DNA from: MFD09286-c1 sp963701015
Lineage (GTDB): Bacteria; Bacteroidota; Bacteroidia; Bacteroidales; DTGW01
Length of the DNA: 64,000 bases
Assembly: GCA_963701015.1 (NCBI GenBank)
Contig: OY969556.1
Coordinates: 1,426,001 to 1,490,000, forward strand
Reading direction: 5' to 3'
Each line of letters opens with the position of its first letter. Positions within the stretch are counted from its first letter, which is position 1. The notes under the pieces are model-generated. The model did no database searches and had not been told where the DNA came from. It saw only the letters and a program-made list of their open reading frames with translations. Both the position numbers and the translations under genes were made by a program. This document shows positions 28,035 to 38,619 of the stretch, piece after piece.

Positions 28035-29852
28035 ATGAAAAATTTTTTATCTTTATTAAATTATATAAAACCTTATTGGAAAGAATGGGTTCTAAATATA
28101 CTCTTTAACCTTTTATCGGTTGTATTTTCAATCTCAACATTATTGATGCTTTCACCTTTTTTGGGAATTTTGTTTGGCACTCAACCACTGGTTGAAAGAC
28201 CCGGTGGATTTTCAATGTTAAACCTAACCAATAATTTAAACTATATTTTCAGTGAATTAATTCGAAATTACGGGAAATATCATACTTTATTAATAGTTAG
28301 TGCGTTAATAGTGACATTTTCAATGTTACGTAATTTATTTAGTTATTTGTCAATGCATTTTTTGTCACCTATGCGGGCGGGAATTGTGAAAGATATTCGT
28401 TATGCATTATTTAATAAAGTTCTTGGACTTCCACTTTCCTATTTTTCAAACGAACGTAAAGGCGATTTAATGGCCAGAATGACAAATGACGTTGGTGAAA
28501 TAGAAGCTTCAATTATTAGTTCTCTTGAAATGGTTTTTCGCGATCCTTTGACTATTATAATATATTTGATATTTCTATTTTCTATTAGTGCCCACTTAAC
28601 CTTATTTGTTTTGATAATGTTACCTATAAGTGGTTTAATCATTGGCAGGATTGGAAGAAGCCTTAAAAAGAAATCGTTTAAAAGCCAAACGAAATTAGGA
28701 ACACTATTGGCTTTAATAGAAGAAACACTATCGGGATTGCGGATTGTTAAGGCTTTTAATGCTGAAGGTGCTATGCGTGAAAGGTTTAAAGTAATTAATA
28801 ATGATTTTACGAAAATTCTTGTAAAAATAAACCGCCGCAGAGCATTAGCCAGTCCAATGGGTGAGTTTTTAGGAACTGTGGTAATGATTGTTATTATGAT
28901 ATATGGTGCATCGCTTATTTTAAATCATAAATCTTCGCTTCAACCTCAGGAATTCATAACTTTTTTGGCAACCTTTTATATGATTATTGAACCAGCAAAA
29001 AGGTTTTCAACTGCCTATTACAATATTCAAAAAGGGATGGCTTCTGCTGAACGTATTGATTTTATTCTTAAAGCTGAAAATAAAATTAAAGAAAAAAAGG
29101 ATGCAATTGATAAGAAAAACTTTATTGAAAGTATTGAGTATTGTAATGTATCCTTTAAATACGACCAATATAATGTTTTAGAAAATATTGATTTAAAAAT
29201 TGAAAAAGGCAAAACTATTGCATTGGTTGGTCAATCAGGTTCAGGTAAATCTACATTGGTTGATTTACTACCTCGTTTTTACGATATTGAACATGGTGAA
29301 ATTTTAATTGATGGTATAAATATAAAGGATTATAAAATAAAAAATTTACGCTCGTTAATGGGAATTGTAAACCAGGAAGCCATATTATTTAATGATACCT
29401 TTTATAATAATATTTTATTTGGACGTGATTCACTTACCCGTGAAGAGGTCGAGGCTGCTGCTAAAGTTGCTCATGCTTATGAATTTATTTCTACCACTAA
29501 ACATCAGTTTGAACATAATATTGGTGATCGTGGAGGGAAACTGTCAGGAGGCCAACGCCAAAGGGTTAGCATTGCCAGGGCTGTATTAAATAATCCTCCA
29601 ATATTAATTTTAGATGAAGCTACTTCGGCATTGGATACCGAATCGGAACGTTTGGTACAAGATGCTTTGACAAACTTAATGCAAAATCGTACTACAATTG
29701 TTATAGCGCATCGACTTTCAACTGTTATTCATGCCGATGAAATTTGTGTATTACACGAAGGGAAAATAGTTGAAAGAGGCAAACATGAATATTTACTGAG
29801 TTTAAACGGATACTACAAAAAACTCCACGATTTACAAATGTTTGCTGCTTAA
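28035..29852 (+). CDS. ABC exporter, fused permease and ATPase (MsbA-like)
   Basis: 605 residues. The N-terminal ABC type-1 exporter domain with six transmembrane helices (about 15-330) begins LSLLNYIKPYWKEWVLNILFNLL. The nucleotide-binding domain has Walker A GQSGSGKST (399-407), signature LSGGQRQR (about 503), Walker B ILILDEATSALD and the H-loop AHRLSTV. One polypeptide contains one permease and one ATPase, so a homodimer is expected. It is likely to flip lipids, lipid A precursors or drugs; the substrate is not readable. The promoter overlaps a palindrome shared with the XRE gene upstream region, so control by that regulator is plausible but unproven. Confidence 0.9.
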   Translation: MKNFLSLLNYIKPYWKEWVLNILFNLLSVVFSISTLLMLSPFLGILFGTQPLVERPGGFSMLNLTNNLNYIFSELIRNYGKYHTLLIVSALIVTFSMLRNLFSYLSMHFLSPMRAGIVKDIRYALFNKVLGLPLSYFSNERKGDLMARMTNDVGEIEASIISSLEMVFRDPLTIIIYLIFLFSISAHLTLFVLIMLPISGLIIGRIGRSLKKKSFKSQTKLGTLLALIEETLSGLRIVKAFNAEGAMRERFKVINNDFTKILVKINRRRALASPMGEFLGTVVMIVIMIYGASLILNHKSSLQPQEFITFLATFYMIIEPAKRFSTAYYNIQKGMASAERIDFILKAENKIKEKKDAIDKKNFIESIEYCNVSFKYDQYNVLENIDLKIEKGKTIALVGQSGSGKSTLVDLLPRFYDIEHGEILIDGINIKDYKIKNLRSLMGIVNQEAILFNDTFYNNILFGRDSLTREEVEAAAKVAHAYEFISTTKHQFEHNIGDRGGKLSGGQRQRVSIARAVLNNPPILILDEATSALDTESERLVQDALTNLMQNRTTIVIAHRLSTVIHADEICVLHEGKIVERGKHEYLLSLNGYYKKLHDLQMFAA

Positions 29853-29923
29853 TTGATGAATAGTAATCAATCATTTACAAAAAAACAATTTAACTTTTCA
29901 GTCGAAATTGCTTTTCTGTTTTT

Positions 29924-32900
29924 TTATCCTTTTTGAAACTTTTCAGTCAATTGTTCCAAAAAATCAAGGAATCTTAATAATAGCCTGTAATACAATGCAA
30001 AATACAATAGAATTGTCATAATCCATATTACAAATACATTTACCCAAAATGTTGGAAAGTAAACACCAAATATCATCTTTCGCGGTGCATAAAAATGAGC
30101 TTTTATCATTGGGTAAGTGGGGTCAAGATAAATCGGGTCAATCTTTTGGATTAATTCCCCTTTATATTCTACAATCCTTTCAACTTCATTGGAATTGGTG
30201 ACAAACTCTTCAAGCGATTCATTAAAATTTTTTCTTTTTAATTCAAGGAAGTTGTCACGGTCCTGTGTAGTTTGTTGCATACTACTAACCAAATCGTCTT
30301 TTAAATTATTTGCTTTGTTGTATAACTTTATATAATATCGGTTTAATTGGTCAAGGTAAGTGTTTGCATCTTCAATAGCAGCATCGTTAATACTAGCAAA
30401 ATTCATCTCTCCAAGATGGATAAATTTTATCCGTGGATTAATGTTCATTTCTTTTGCAAATTCATTATGTAAAACCAACAAATTGTTGATTACTTCTTTT
30501 TTATATGAAGGTTCTTTATAATAATGAGAAACAAAATCGAGTTTATTTTTTAGGTTTGTATTCCAGTAATCTTTTTTAAAATTGGCCATGCTCATGGCTT
30601 TATTGTACTTGTAGAAATTTTTATTATAATCGTTTTCCATGAACTGGTAAACGGCCAATGCTTCATAACCCCAACGGGCAGTAATTAATTCGCCATATAT
30701 AGGTATTTCACTTGGAGATGAAATCATTGGGTTAATTTTTTCGAATTTAACCATAACTCCACTGAGTAATATTTGTGGTATTACTAAAAATGGAATTAGC
30801 ATATATATGGTAACAACAGTCTTAAAACTATCTGATATCAGGAATCCCATCATATTTGCAGCAACCCAGCAACTAAATAATATTATCCAGTATTGAATAT
30901 ACATACCAGGAATTTCCATTATCGAATTTCCGACTAAAACAAATGTAAGTGCCTGTAATGCCGAAATAAGAAGTAAAACTCCAACTTTAGAAAGCAAATA
31001 ACTTCCCCAGCTTAAGTTCAGGAATGCTTCACGTTTTAAAATTTTTCTATCCTTAATAATTTCTTCGGCACTTGTTGTTAAACCCATAAATATGGCAACT
31101 ATTACCGACATGAAAATATAAACCGGTAAATTGCTGTTTTTGTATAAAGTGTATCCAAATTTATTGGCAACATCAACATTATAATACTTTATAATAAATG
31201 CTAATATAAATGCCAATATAGGTGCTTCTAAGAAAGTGATGACCATATATTGCATGTTCGAAAGCTTTGATAATATATCGCGCTTTACAAACACTAAAAA
31301 TTGACTTAGTTTATTTGGTATTTTGAAATTTATTTCCGGCAATTCGTTATTATGGACTTTTTCATTTCCATTTGCAGTTTTAGATTCGTCATAAAATTTA
31401 GTCCATTCCTTCGGAGAAATTTTACGTGAATGGGTTTCCTGGCCATACTCGTTCAATACCCTGCCTTCTACAATATTGAAAATCTGTTCAGGATTTACAT
31501 TACCACATGCCTGGCATTCACTTTCGTTCCAGTTGGCATGGTGCATTTTCGATTTGAAATACATGATGGATTCAATTGGGTCGCCATTGTAAATCAAATA
31601 CCCGCCAGTATCAAGAATTATTAAGCGGTCGAACATTTTAAATATATCCGACGAGGGTTGGTGGATTACTACAAAAACTAATTTCCCTTTTAATGTTAGT
31701 TCTTTTAAAAGGTCGAGGATGTTTTCCGAATCGCGCGATGATAAACCTGAAGTTGGTTCATCAAGAAATAAAACGGATGGTTCACGAATTAATTCCAGTG
31801 CAATATTCAATCTTTTACGTTGGCCACCGCTTATTTTTTTATTTAAAGGTGAACCTACCTGTACATCTCTTATTTCATATAACCCAAGATTGACAAGTGT
31901 TATATTAACTGTTTCAACTATTTTTTCTTCGGTATAATTATCGAAACAAAGCTTTGCATTATAATATAAGTTTTGGTAAACTGATAAATCTTCAATCAAT
32001 AAATCATCCTGAGAAACAAAACCGATAACACCTTCAATTTTATTTTTTTCTGTATGTATGTTATATCCATTAATTAAAACCTCACCATTACTTGGTGAAT
32101 TGGTCCCGTTTAAAACAAAAAGCAATGTTGATTTACCGGCACCACTTGCACCCATAATTCCAACCATGCGGCCCAATTCTTCAGAAAAACTAATATTGTG
32201 TAAGCCAACTTTTCCACTTTTAAATTTATATTCAACATTTTTGGCTTCAAAAACAGTTTTCGATTTTAATCGGTCATCATTAAATCGGGCAACAATATCG
32301 CTATAATATATTGGTTTAATTTGTGGATTACGCAGCGAAGAACCGTAATTGAATACATAGGTTTTATCATGCTGTATAATCTGGCCATTTAAATATAATT
32401 CGTTTTGACCGGTATATTTTAAAAAATAAAGATTGGTTGAAATTATATGTAATATCCTTATTTGTCCGGAAAGTGATTCAGATAATAAATGCTTTACATG
32501 TGGATGATAGAAATCCTGGTTATTGTCAATAACCATAAAATTTGAACTATTGGGCAATCTGCTGAAATCAATTTGAACAAATTCCTTTATTTCGCAATAT
32601 TCTTCATTTGAAATGTGGAATGAATCGGATATAGTATCGATAAATTCAATTTCCTGTTGGGTGATTACATCACTATCAATCCTAACAAAATCGAACAATT
32701 GAAAAAGAACTATAAGTTTCTGTTCCTGGGTAAGTTCTTCATTTATTTTATTACTAATTCTCAGAACTTTAACTGAACTTGCAGAAATAACACTTTTATG
32801 TTTTTCAGTATCGCGGCTTTTATCTTGTTGAATACTATAAAAATCATCAAAAATTTTTAAATATTCCTGTACAAGCTCTTCGTTTAATTGCCTTCTTAAA

Positions 32901-32998
32901 AACGATTCAACCACTGTTCTCCTGTCGGTACTGTTACTTTCAGGCCGGGCAATGATTGCAAATAATTGCATTAAGGCTTTTAAAATTTGTTCACTCAT
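29924..32998 (-). CDS. ABCG-type ABC transporter with TerB-like and FHA-like N-terminus
   Basis: 1024 residues. The N-terminus (about 1-150) is helical and resembles the TerB fold (LKALMQLFAIIARPE ... FDFVRIDSDVITQQEIEFIDTISD). About 175-245 is a small beta domain with an FHA-like look (RILHIISTNLYFLKYTGQNELYLNG). The ATPase (about 255-470) has Walker A GASGAGKST, Q-loop SQDDLL, signature ISGGQRKRL, Walker B VLFLDEPTSGL and H-loop VIHQPSS, all of the ABCG/White type. A linker holds a Cys pair (ECQAC). An ABC-2 permease follows, with a roughly 200-residue, largely helical exported loop before the last membrane helix. ATPase-then-permease order is ABCG-like. It is the last gene of a three-gene unit; the substrate is unknown. 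Confidence 0.85.
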   Translation of the reverse strand: MSEQILKALMQLFAIIARPESNSTDRRTVVESFLRRQLNEELVQEYLKIFDDFYSIQQDKSRDTEKHKSVISASSVKVLRISNKINEELTQEQKLIVLFQLFDFVRIDSDVITQQEIEFIDTISDSFHISNEEYCEIKEFVQIDFSRLPNSSNFMVIDNNQDFYHPHVKHLLSESLSGQIRILHIISTNLYFLKYTGQNELYLNGQIIQHDKTYVFNYGSSLRNPQIKPIYYSDIVARFNDDRLKSKTVFEAKNVEYKFKSGKVGLHNISFSEELGRMVGIMGASGAGKSTLLFVLNGTNSPSNGEVLINGYNIHTEKNKIEGVIGFVSQDDLLIEDLSVYQNLYYNAKLCFDNYTEEKIVETVNITLVNLGLYEIRDVQVGSPLNKKISGGQRKRLNIALELIREPSVLFLDEPTSGLSSRDSENILDLLKELTLKGKLVFVVIHQPSSDIFKMFDRLIILDTGGYLIYNGDPIESIMYFKSKMHHANWNESECQACGNVNPEQIFNIVEGRVLNEYGQETHSRKISPKEWTKFYDESKTANGNEKVHNNELPEINFKIPNKLSQFLVFVKRDILSKLSNMQYMVITFLEAPILAFILAFIIKYYNVDVANKFGYTLYKNSNLPVYIFMSVIVAIFMGLTTSAEEIIKDRKILKREAFLNLSWGSYLLSKVGVLLLISALQALTFVLVGNSIMEIPGMYIQYWIILFSCWVAANMMGFLISDSFKTVVTIYMLIPFLVIPQILLSGVMVKFEKINPMISSPSEIPIYGELITARWGYEALAVYQFMENDYNKNFYKYNKAMSMANFKKDYWNTNLKNKLDFVSHYYKEPSYKKEVINNLLVLHNEFAKEMNINPRIKFIHLGEMNFASINDAAIEDANTYLDQLNRYYIKLYNKANNLKDDLVSSMQQTTQDRDNFLELKRKNFNESLEEFVTNSNEVERIVEYKGELIQKIDPIYLDPTYPMIKAHFYAPRKMIFGVYFPTFWVNVFVIWIMTILLYFALYYRLLLRFLDFLEQLTEKFQKG

Positions 32999-33010
32999 TC
33001 AACATTTATT

Positions 33011-33424
33011 TTATTTACCATTAATTTCTTTATAACCTACTTTTATTCTAAACTGAGGCGATTTGCTTTCTGCTTCATTCACAGTCACTTCAATATAACA
33101 ATTAATATTCGATTTAAATTTAAAATCGAATTGTTGAGCATAGTTGTCACAAGTTGTTGAAAATAGCATTTTTTTTTCTATATCATACAAGACTATATTA
33201 TATTTTTTATTCGTTGGACTACAAATTGCAAATCGATACTGGAATCCATCAAAAAATGATAAAAATATTTTTCCCGAATTACTATCTTCAAGTTTTAATA
33301 AATGATCTCTTCCATCAATTGTATAACCTTTTAACTGATCGGCATTACAATCGAATTGAGCCGAAATTGAAAAGGCAAACATTGAAAATATTAATCCAGT
33401 TACAATTATTCGAATAATCTGCAT
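33011..33424 (-). CDS. Small exported protein of unknown function
   Basis: 137 residues with a signal peptide (MQIIRIIVTGLIFSMFAFSISAQ) and a short beta-rich mature part, including KIFLSFFDGFQYRFAICSPTNKKYNIVLYDIEKK and CYIEVTVNE. It has three Cys after the signal that could form a disulfide. No known domain is visible. It sits 3 bp after the lipoprotein gene and 12 bp before the ABCG transporter, so it is probably a periplasmic accessory of that transporter (inference). Confidence 0.7.
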   Translation of the reverse strand: MQIIRIIVTGLIFSMFAFSISAQFDCNADQLKGYTIDGRDHLLKLEDSNSGKIFLSFFDGFQYRFAICSPTNKKYNIVLYDIEKKMLFSTTCDNYAQQFDFKFKSNINCYIEVTVNEAESKSPQFRIKVGYKEINGK

Positions 33425-33427
33425 ACC

Positions 33428-34324
33428 TTATGATATAATTTTTTCTCTTAAAGTAAATATTTTTTTTGCAATTACTTTAAGGCATTGATCGGAATTAACT
33501 ATTTTATTTGAATTATTGAAACAAATTATACCATTTGAAATTTTATATAGGGGTAAAGTATATTTTATTTTTACATCAAGCATATCGAAATCATAGGCAA
33601 TATCAACCAGGTTATCAATTAATTCATGTATTTCGGGCGAATTTTCATAAAAAGGGGCTAGTTTTTTAATTAAATTCTCCACTATAAATTTTTGCTGAAG
33701 TATATAGTTAGCAATATTGTCAATTTTATATTGATTATAGGTGAAATTTAATAAATAAAAACTTTCAATCCAACCTCCGGCAATTACTAAATCACTGGTT
33801 TGCTGTTGTGAATTGTTGTTAAAATAAGTATCAGCGTCTGAAAATAGTAGTGTAAGGTATTTTGCAAGTGAATCGGGATTATTTTTTAAATTGATGATTG
33901 TATTATAAACATTGTTTGTAAAAATTACATTTAAGCCAATATCATGTGATAAATTACCAATTGCAGCTACATAAGCATTAGTATTTTCCGAAACATTAAA
34001 CAAATTCATGTAACCAAGGTCAACTCCATATATTCCCAAATTCAATGCTTTTTTTGCAGAAGTTGAATATTTATCAATATTTGAAATTGGGTTTACAGCA
34101 GTAAAGTTGGGGTAAATTCCAAATCGTTTAATATAAAGGTTAACCAGTTGTGGAGAAGGAATACAATAAACAGCATTTTTATAACTTACATAAGTTTTAG
34201 TTGTATCGTTAACAATGTCATTAAATTTTTGCTCTTTTGCATTATTCGATTGCCTGTTATTACATGATAAAGTAATAACAACTAAAATTAAAAAAATGGT
34301 TAATATTGAGTTTCTGTTTTTCAA
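33428..34324 (-). CDS. Lipoprotein of unknown function, first gene of the ABCG operon
   Basis: 298 residues beginning MKNRNSILTIFLILVVITLSCNNRQ, with a lipobox (TLSC) that predicts lipidation at Cys21. The mature part is mostly helical, with motifs such as LGIYGVDLGYMNLFNVSENTNAYVAAIGNLS, AGGWIESFYLLNF and LVDIAYDFDMLDVK. I recognise these as recurring in uncharacterised Bacteroidota lipoproteins but cannot name a family. Its tight spacing with the exported protein and the ABCG transporter suggests one envelope export or organisation unit. Confidence 0.75.
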   Translation of the reverse strand: MKNRNSILTIFLILVVITLSCNNRQSNNAKEQKFNDIVNDTTKTYVSYKNAVYCIPSPQLVNLYIKRFGIYPNFTAVNPISNIDKYSTSAKKALNLGIYGVDLGYMNLFNVSENTNAYVAAIGNLSHDIGLNVIFTNNVYNTIINLKNNPDSLAKYLTLLFSDADTYFNNNSQQQTSDLVIAGGWIESFYLLNFTYNQYKIDNIANYILQQKFIVENLIKKLAPFYENSPEIHELIDNLVDIAYDFDMLDVKIKYTLPLYKISNGIICFNNSNKIVNSDQCLKVIAKKIFTLREKIIS

Positions 34325-34352
34325 TTTGAAACAATTAAAACTTATTACAATT

Positions 34353-34360
34353 CAAATGTA
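34353..34360 (-). promoter_or_regulatory. Possible -7 element of the lipoprotein/ABCG operon
   Basis: On the minus strand this reads TACATTTG, an exact TAnnTTTG match, 29 bases before the lipoprotein ATG. A properly spaced -33 TTTG is not visible. Confidence 0.38.
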
Positions 34361-34492
34361 TGAAAAATGAATACAATAATTTTAATTGAAAATGCTTTAA
34401 AGTTTAAAAATATACTTTTAACCTTATTATTAGTAAAAAAATTCAAATTGAATAAAACAAAAACTTAAGCTAATTTGTAATAATTTTTTTCA

Positions 34493-35824
34493 TTGAAAAC
34501 AACTATAACTTATAAAGAAATTATTTTATTGAGTTTACCAATTATAGCAGGTAGTGCAATAGATAATTTTATTATTTTAATGAATACTGCTTTTTTGGGC
34601 CATGTTAACCAGGTATCATTAGGCGCTGCTGCAATTGGAGGTATATATTACCTTGCCCTGGTTATGGTAGGTTTTGGATTTGGAATAGGAACCCAAATTA
34701 TAATTGCCAGGAGGCTTGGAGAGAATAAACGAAGTGAAATTGGTTCAACTTTGCACCATTCAGCAGCATTTTTGGCACCAATTGCTATATTATTTTTAGC
34801 TTTAACTTTATTTTTAGGAAAGTCCTTTTTTCATTATTTTATTCATTCAAAGGATATTTACAATAGTGTAATAGTATATATGCACTTTCGTATTTTTGGA
34901 ATTTTTTTCGCATTTCTTAATATTTTATTCAGATCATTCTATACTGGAATTTTAAAGACTAAAGTAATAGGATATAGTAGTGCAATAATTGCTGTTTTTA
35001 ATGTGTTTTTTGATTATACTCTCATCTTTGGACACTTCGGATTTCCACCTTTAGGTATAACAGGTGCAGGAATTTCTTCTGTTATAGCTGAAGTTTCAGG
35101 AAGTATATTTTTTCTTGTATTTACTTTTTCACATAAAGGAATTGATGAATTCAATATAACCAGTTTTGCTAAATTAAAATTTAATATTCTTTGGAATATT
35201 CTTAAAGTTGCAAGTCCTGTAATGCTGCAATTTGCTGTTTCATTTGGTGGTTGGTTTGCTTTTTTTATTATGGTTGAAGGAATGGGTGAAACTCCTTTAG
35301 CAATTTCAAACATTATTCGAACTGTATATATGATAGTTCTGTTGCCATTATGGGGTTATTCTTCAACAACCAATACTTTGACAAGTTATAAAATAGGATC
35401 GGGAAATATAGGCGAAGTTGGACCTTTGATAAGAAAAATTATTAAACTAAGTTTTGTAACAGTTATAACTTTTGTTATCATAATTAACTTGTTTGCTCAT
35501 TCATGGTTTAGGCTATTTACGAATGATATAATTTTAATTAATGGATGTATTCCTGTTTTGCAGGTTGTTAGCATAAGTTCAATTTTTATTTCTTTTGCAT
35601 TTATTTTATATAATGGAGTTGCAGGTACTGGCAATACAAAAATTTCATTATTTATTGAAACTTTTATAATTACATTATACGTAATTTGGACATATTTTAC
35701 TACCCATGAATTAAACCCATCCATTGCAAAAGTATGGACATCTGAAATATTATATGGAATTGCAATGGCCTTTTTGTCAGGTTTATATTTAAAATTCGGA
35801 AATTGGAAAAAAGCTTCAATATAA
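34493..35824 (+). CDS. MATE-family multidrug/toxin exporter
   Basis: 443 residues with twelve predicted transmembrane helices in two halves, beginning ITYKEIILLSLPIIAGSAIDNFIILMNTAFLGHV, the MATE signature region. Members export cationic drugs or toxins using Na+ or H+ gradients. The only usable start is TTG at 34493: a stop codon lies four codons upstream and an ATG start would delete the first helix. Orientation is divergent from the lipoprotein operon. The substrate is unknown. Confidence 0.88.
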   Translation: MKTTITYKEIILLSLPIIAGSAIDNFIILMNTAFLGHVNQVSLGAAAIGGIYYLALVMVGFGFGIGTQIIIARRLGENKRSEIGSTLHHSAAFLAPIAILFLALTLFLGKSFFHYFIHSKDIYNSVIVYMHFRIFGIFFAFLNILFRSFYTGILKTKVIGYSSAIIAVFNVFFDYTLIFGHFGFPPLGITGAGISSVIAEVSGSIFFLVFTFSHKGIDEFNITSFAKLKFNILWNILKVASPVMLQFAVSFGGWFAFFIMVEGMGETPLAISNIIRTVYMIVLLPLWGYSSTTNTLTSYKIGSGNIGEVGPLIRKIIKLSFVTVITFVIIINLFAHSWFRLFTNDIILINGCIPVLQVVSISSIFISFAFILYNGVAGTGNTKISLFIETFIITLYVIWTYFTTHELNPSIAKVWTSEILYGIAMAFLSGLYLKFGNWKKASI

Positions 35825-35994
35825 AATAGTTAAAAACCAAATTTTGACATAAACTCAATAATTATTTAAATATTCAGTCAATTTGTCGTGCTTTTTTATT
35901 TGGTAAGATATTTGTAAATTCATTATATAAATTTTATGAATAAAGTATAATTGAACATAAAATGAATATTTAAATTATAGTATAACTACACGAA

Positions 35995-38619
35995 ATGAAT
36001 ATAAATAATTTTACAATAAAAGCTCAGGAAGCAATTCAACAGGCATTTATGATTGCACAGGAAAATAATCATCAGGCTGTTGATACTGCCCATATATTAA
36101 AAGGTTTAATTGAAAAATCGGGAAATATTATTGGATTTTTGTTTAAAAAATGCGGTATAAATATTAATTTATTTAACCAAACTCTTGAGAAAATAATTGA
36201 AAGCTATCCTAAAGTTTCTGGTGGTGAGCAATATCTATCGCCAGTTGCCAACAAAGCCTTGCAAAAAGCCGTAGATATTTCGTCAAAAGCTGGTGACCAG
36301 TATGTTTCATCCGAAGCAATTCTTCAAGGTTTATTAGCAAATAAGGATAATATTTCACAAATGATGAAGGATGCGGGATTTTCAGAAAATGAACTGGAAT
36401 TAGCAATTAAAGAAATGCGGAAAGATGCAAGCATTAATTCTCAAAGTGCCGAAGAAACTTATGATGCATTAAACCGATATGCCATTGATTTAAATGATAG
36501 GGCACGACAGGGAAAACTCGATCCGGTGATTGGCCGCGATGACGAAATTAGACGGTTATTGCAAATTCTTTCACGTCGTACAAAAAATAATCCAATACTA
36601 ATTGGAGAACCAGGAGTTGGTAAAACAGCCATTGCTGAAGGTTTGGCACATAGGATAATTAGTGGCGATGTTCCTGAAAATTTAAAATCAAAACGTGTAT
36701 TTTCTCTGGATATGGGCACACTTATAGCAGGTGCTAAATATAAAGGGGAATTTGAAGAAAGGTTAAAAGCAGTAGTGAATGAGGTTATATCATCCGATGG
36801 TGAAATAATTTTATTTATTGATGAAATTCATACGCTTGTTGGAGCAGGTAAAGGCGAAGGTGCAATGGATGCTGCTAATATTCTTAAGCCGGCATTAGCA
36901 AAAGGAGATTTACGGGCTATTGGTGCAACAACGCTGGATGAATATCAGAAGTATTTTGAAAAAGATAAAGCCTTAGAACGTCGTTTCCAGGTAGTAATGG
37001 TGGATGAGCCTGATAAATTAAACTCTATTTCAATATTGCGTGGTTTGAAGGAAAGGTACGAAAATCATCATAAAGTAAGGATTAAAGATGAAGCGATTAT
37101 TGCATCGGTTGAACTTTCACAAAGGTATATTACCGATAGGTTTTTGCCCGACAAGGCAATTGATTTAATTGACGAGGCTGCATCAAAACTAAGGCTTGAA
37201 ATGAATTCTGTTCCGGTTGAATTAGACGAAATTGAACGCAAAATTAAGCAACTCGAAATTGAACGTGAAGCAATTAAGCGTGAAGGCGATGATGAAAAAT
37301 TAAAAATGCTTTCGAAAGAAATTGCAAATATGGATGAAGACCGGAAACAACTTAGGGTAAAATGGCAGGAAGAAAAAAATATAATTGATAGTATTCAAAA
37401 ACTTAAACAGGAAATAGAACATTTTAAATTTGAGGCCGATCAGGCTGAAAGACTTGGTAATTATGGTTTAGTGGCCGAATTGAGATATGGAAAGATTAAG
37501 GATGCTGAAATTAAGATTGAAACGTTAAAATCAGAATTAAATAATAAGCAGGGAAATTCAGCTATGATCCGCGAAGAAGTTTGTGCTGAAGATATTGCTG
37601 AAATAGTTTCGCGATGGACAGGTATTCCTGTTAACAGGATGATGCAAAGTGAAAAAGAAAAGCTTCTGAATTTAGAGCAGGAACTGCATAAACGCGTTGT
37701 AGGACAAGATGATGCAATTGAAGCTGTTGCTGATGCAGTTCGGCGAAGTCGTGCAGGTTTACAGGATGCCAAACGTCCTATTGGTTCTTTTATTTTCCTT
37801 GGTACAACCGGCGTGGGAAAAACCGAACTGGCAAAAGCTCTTGCTGAATTTTTATTTGATGATGAAAATTTAATGATCCGTATAGATATGAGCGAATACC
37901 AGGAACGACATTCGGTTTCAAGGTTAATAGGTGCACCTCCTGGTTACGTTGGATATGATGAAGGTGGCCAGTTAACCGAATCGGTTCGGCATAAGCCATA
38001 TTCGGTTGTCCTTTTAGACGAAATTGAAAAAGCGCATCCTGATGTATTTAATATATTGCTTCAGGTGCTAGATGATGGAAGATTAACAGATAATAAAGGT
38101 CGGGTGGTTAACTTTAGGAATACAATTATAATAATGACGTCCAATATCGGTTCACAAATTATACAGGAAGAAATTGGCAATATTAATTCATCAAATAAAT
38201 CGACAATTTTAGAAAGAATAAAATTGGATGTTTTTGGATTATTACGCCAGACTATCCGACCCGAATTTTTAAACAGAATTGATGAGTTAATAATGTTTAC
38301 GCCACTTTCGGAAAAGGATATTGCTGAAATTGTACAACTTCAATTCAATTTACTAAAAGCGAATTTTAAGGACAATAATATTCATATTGAATTAAGCAAT
38401 GCAGCCATAGACTGGCTTTCGCATGTAGGATACGATATGCATTATGGCGCCAGGCCCGTTAAACGTGTTATGCAAAAATATTTATTGAACGAACTTTCAA
38501 AACAAATATTGGCAGGAAGTATAAATAAGACAGAAGGAATATTGGTTGATAGTTTTGGAGATGGTTTGGTTTTTAGAAAGTTGAATGAAATAGGTGAAAA
38601 AAATACATTATTGAACTAA
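35995..38619 (+). CDS. clpB: ATP-dependent disaggregase ClpB
   Basis: 874 residues, normal for the family. ClpB hexamers thread aggregated proteins and refold them with DnaK. The order is: N domain (1-145, two Clp_N repeats), NBD1 with Walker A GEPGVGKTA (about 203) and DEIHTLVGAG, a full-length coiled-coil M domain (about 405-530) that distinguishes ClpB from ClpA/ClpC, and NBD2 with Walker A GTTGVGKTE (about 602) and VVLLDEIEKAHPDV, followed by the D2 small domain. No CIRCE or other heat-shock operator was recognised upstream. The last 12 bp overlap the 3' end of the convergent ABC exporter gene. Confidence 0.96.
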   Translation: MNINNFTIKAQEAIQQAFMIAQENNHQAVDTAHILKGLIEKSGNIIGFLFKKCGININLFNQTLEKIIESYPKVSGGEQYLSPVANKALQKAVDISSKAGDQYVSSEAILQGLLANKDNISQMMKDAGFSENELELAIKEMRKDASINSQSAEETYDALNRYAIDLNDRARQGKLDPVIGRDDEIRRLLQILSRRTKNNPILIGEPGVGKTAIAEGLAHRIISGDVPENLKSKRVFSLDMGTLIAGAKYKGEFEERLKAVVNEVISSDGEIILFIDEIHTLVGAGKGEGAMDAANILKPALAKGDLRAIGATTLDEYQKYFEKDKALERRFQVVMVDEPDKLNSISILRGLKERYENHHKVRIKDEAIIASVELSQRYITDRFLPDKAIDLIDEAASKLRLEMNSVPVELDEIERKIKQLEIEREAIKREGDDEKLKMLSKEIANMDEDRKQLRVKWQEEKNIIDSIQKLKQEIEHFKFEADQAERLGNYGLVAELRYGKIKDAEIKIETLKSELNNKQGNSAMIREEVCAEDIAEIVSRWTGIPVNRMMQSEKEKLLNLEQELHKRVVGQDDAIEAVADAVRRSRAGLQDAKRPIGSFIFLGTTGVGKTELAKALAEFLFDDENLMIRIDMSEYQERHSVSRLIGAPPGYVGYDEGGQLTESVRHKPYSVVLLDEIEKAHPDVFNILLQVLDDGRLTDNKGRVVNFRNTIIIMTSNIGSQIIQEEIGNINSSNKSTILERIKLDVFGLLRQTIRPEFLNRIDELIMFTPLSEKDIAEIVQLQFNLLKANFKDNNIHIELSNAAIDWLSHVGYDMHYGARPVKRVMQKYLLNELSKQILAGSINKTEGILVDSFGDGLVFRKLNEIGEKNTLLN

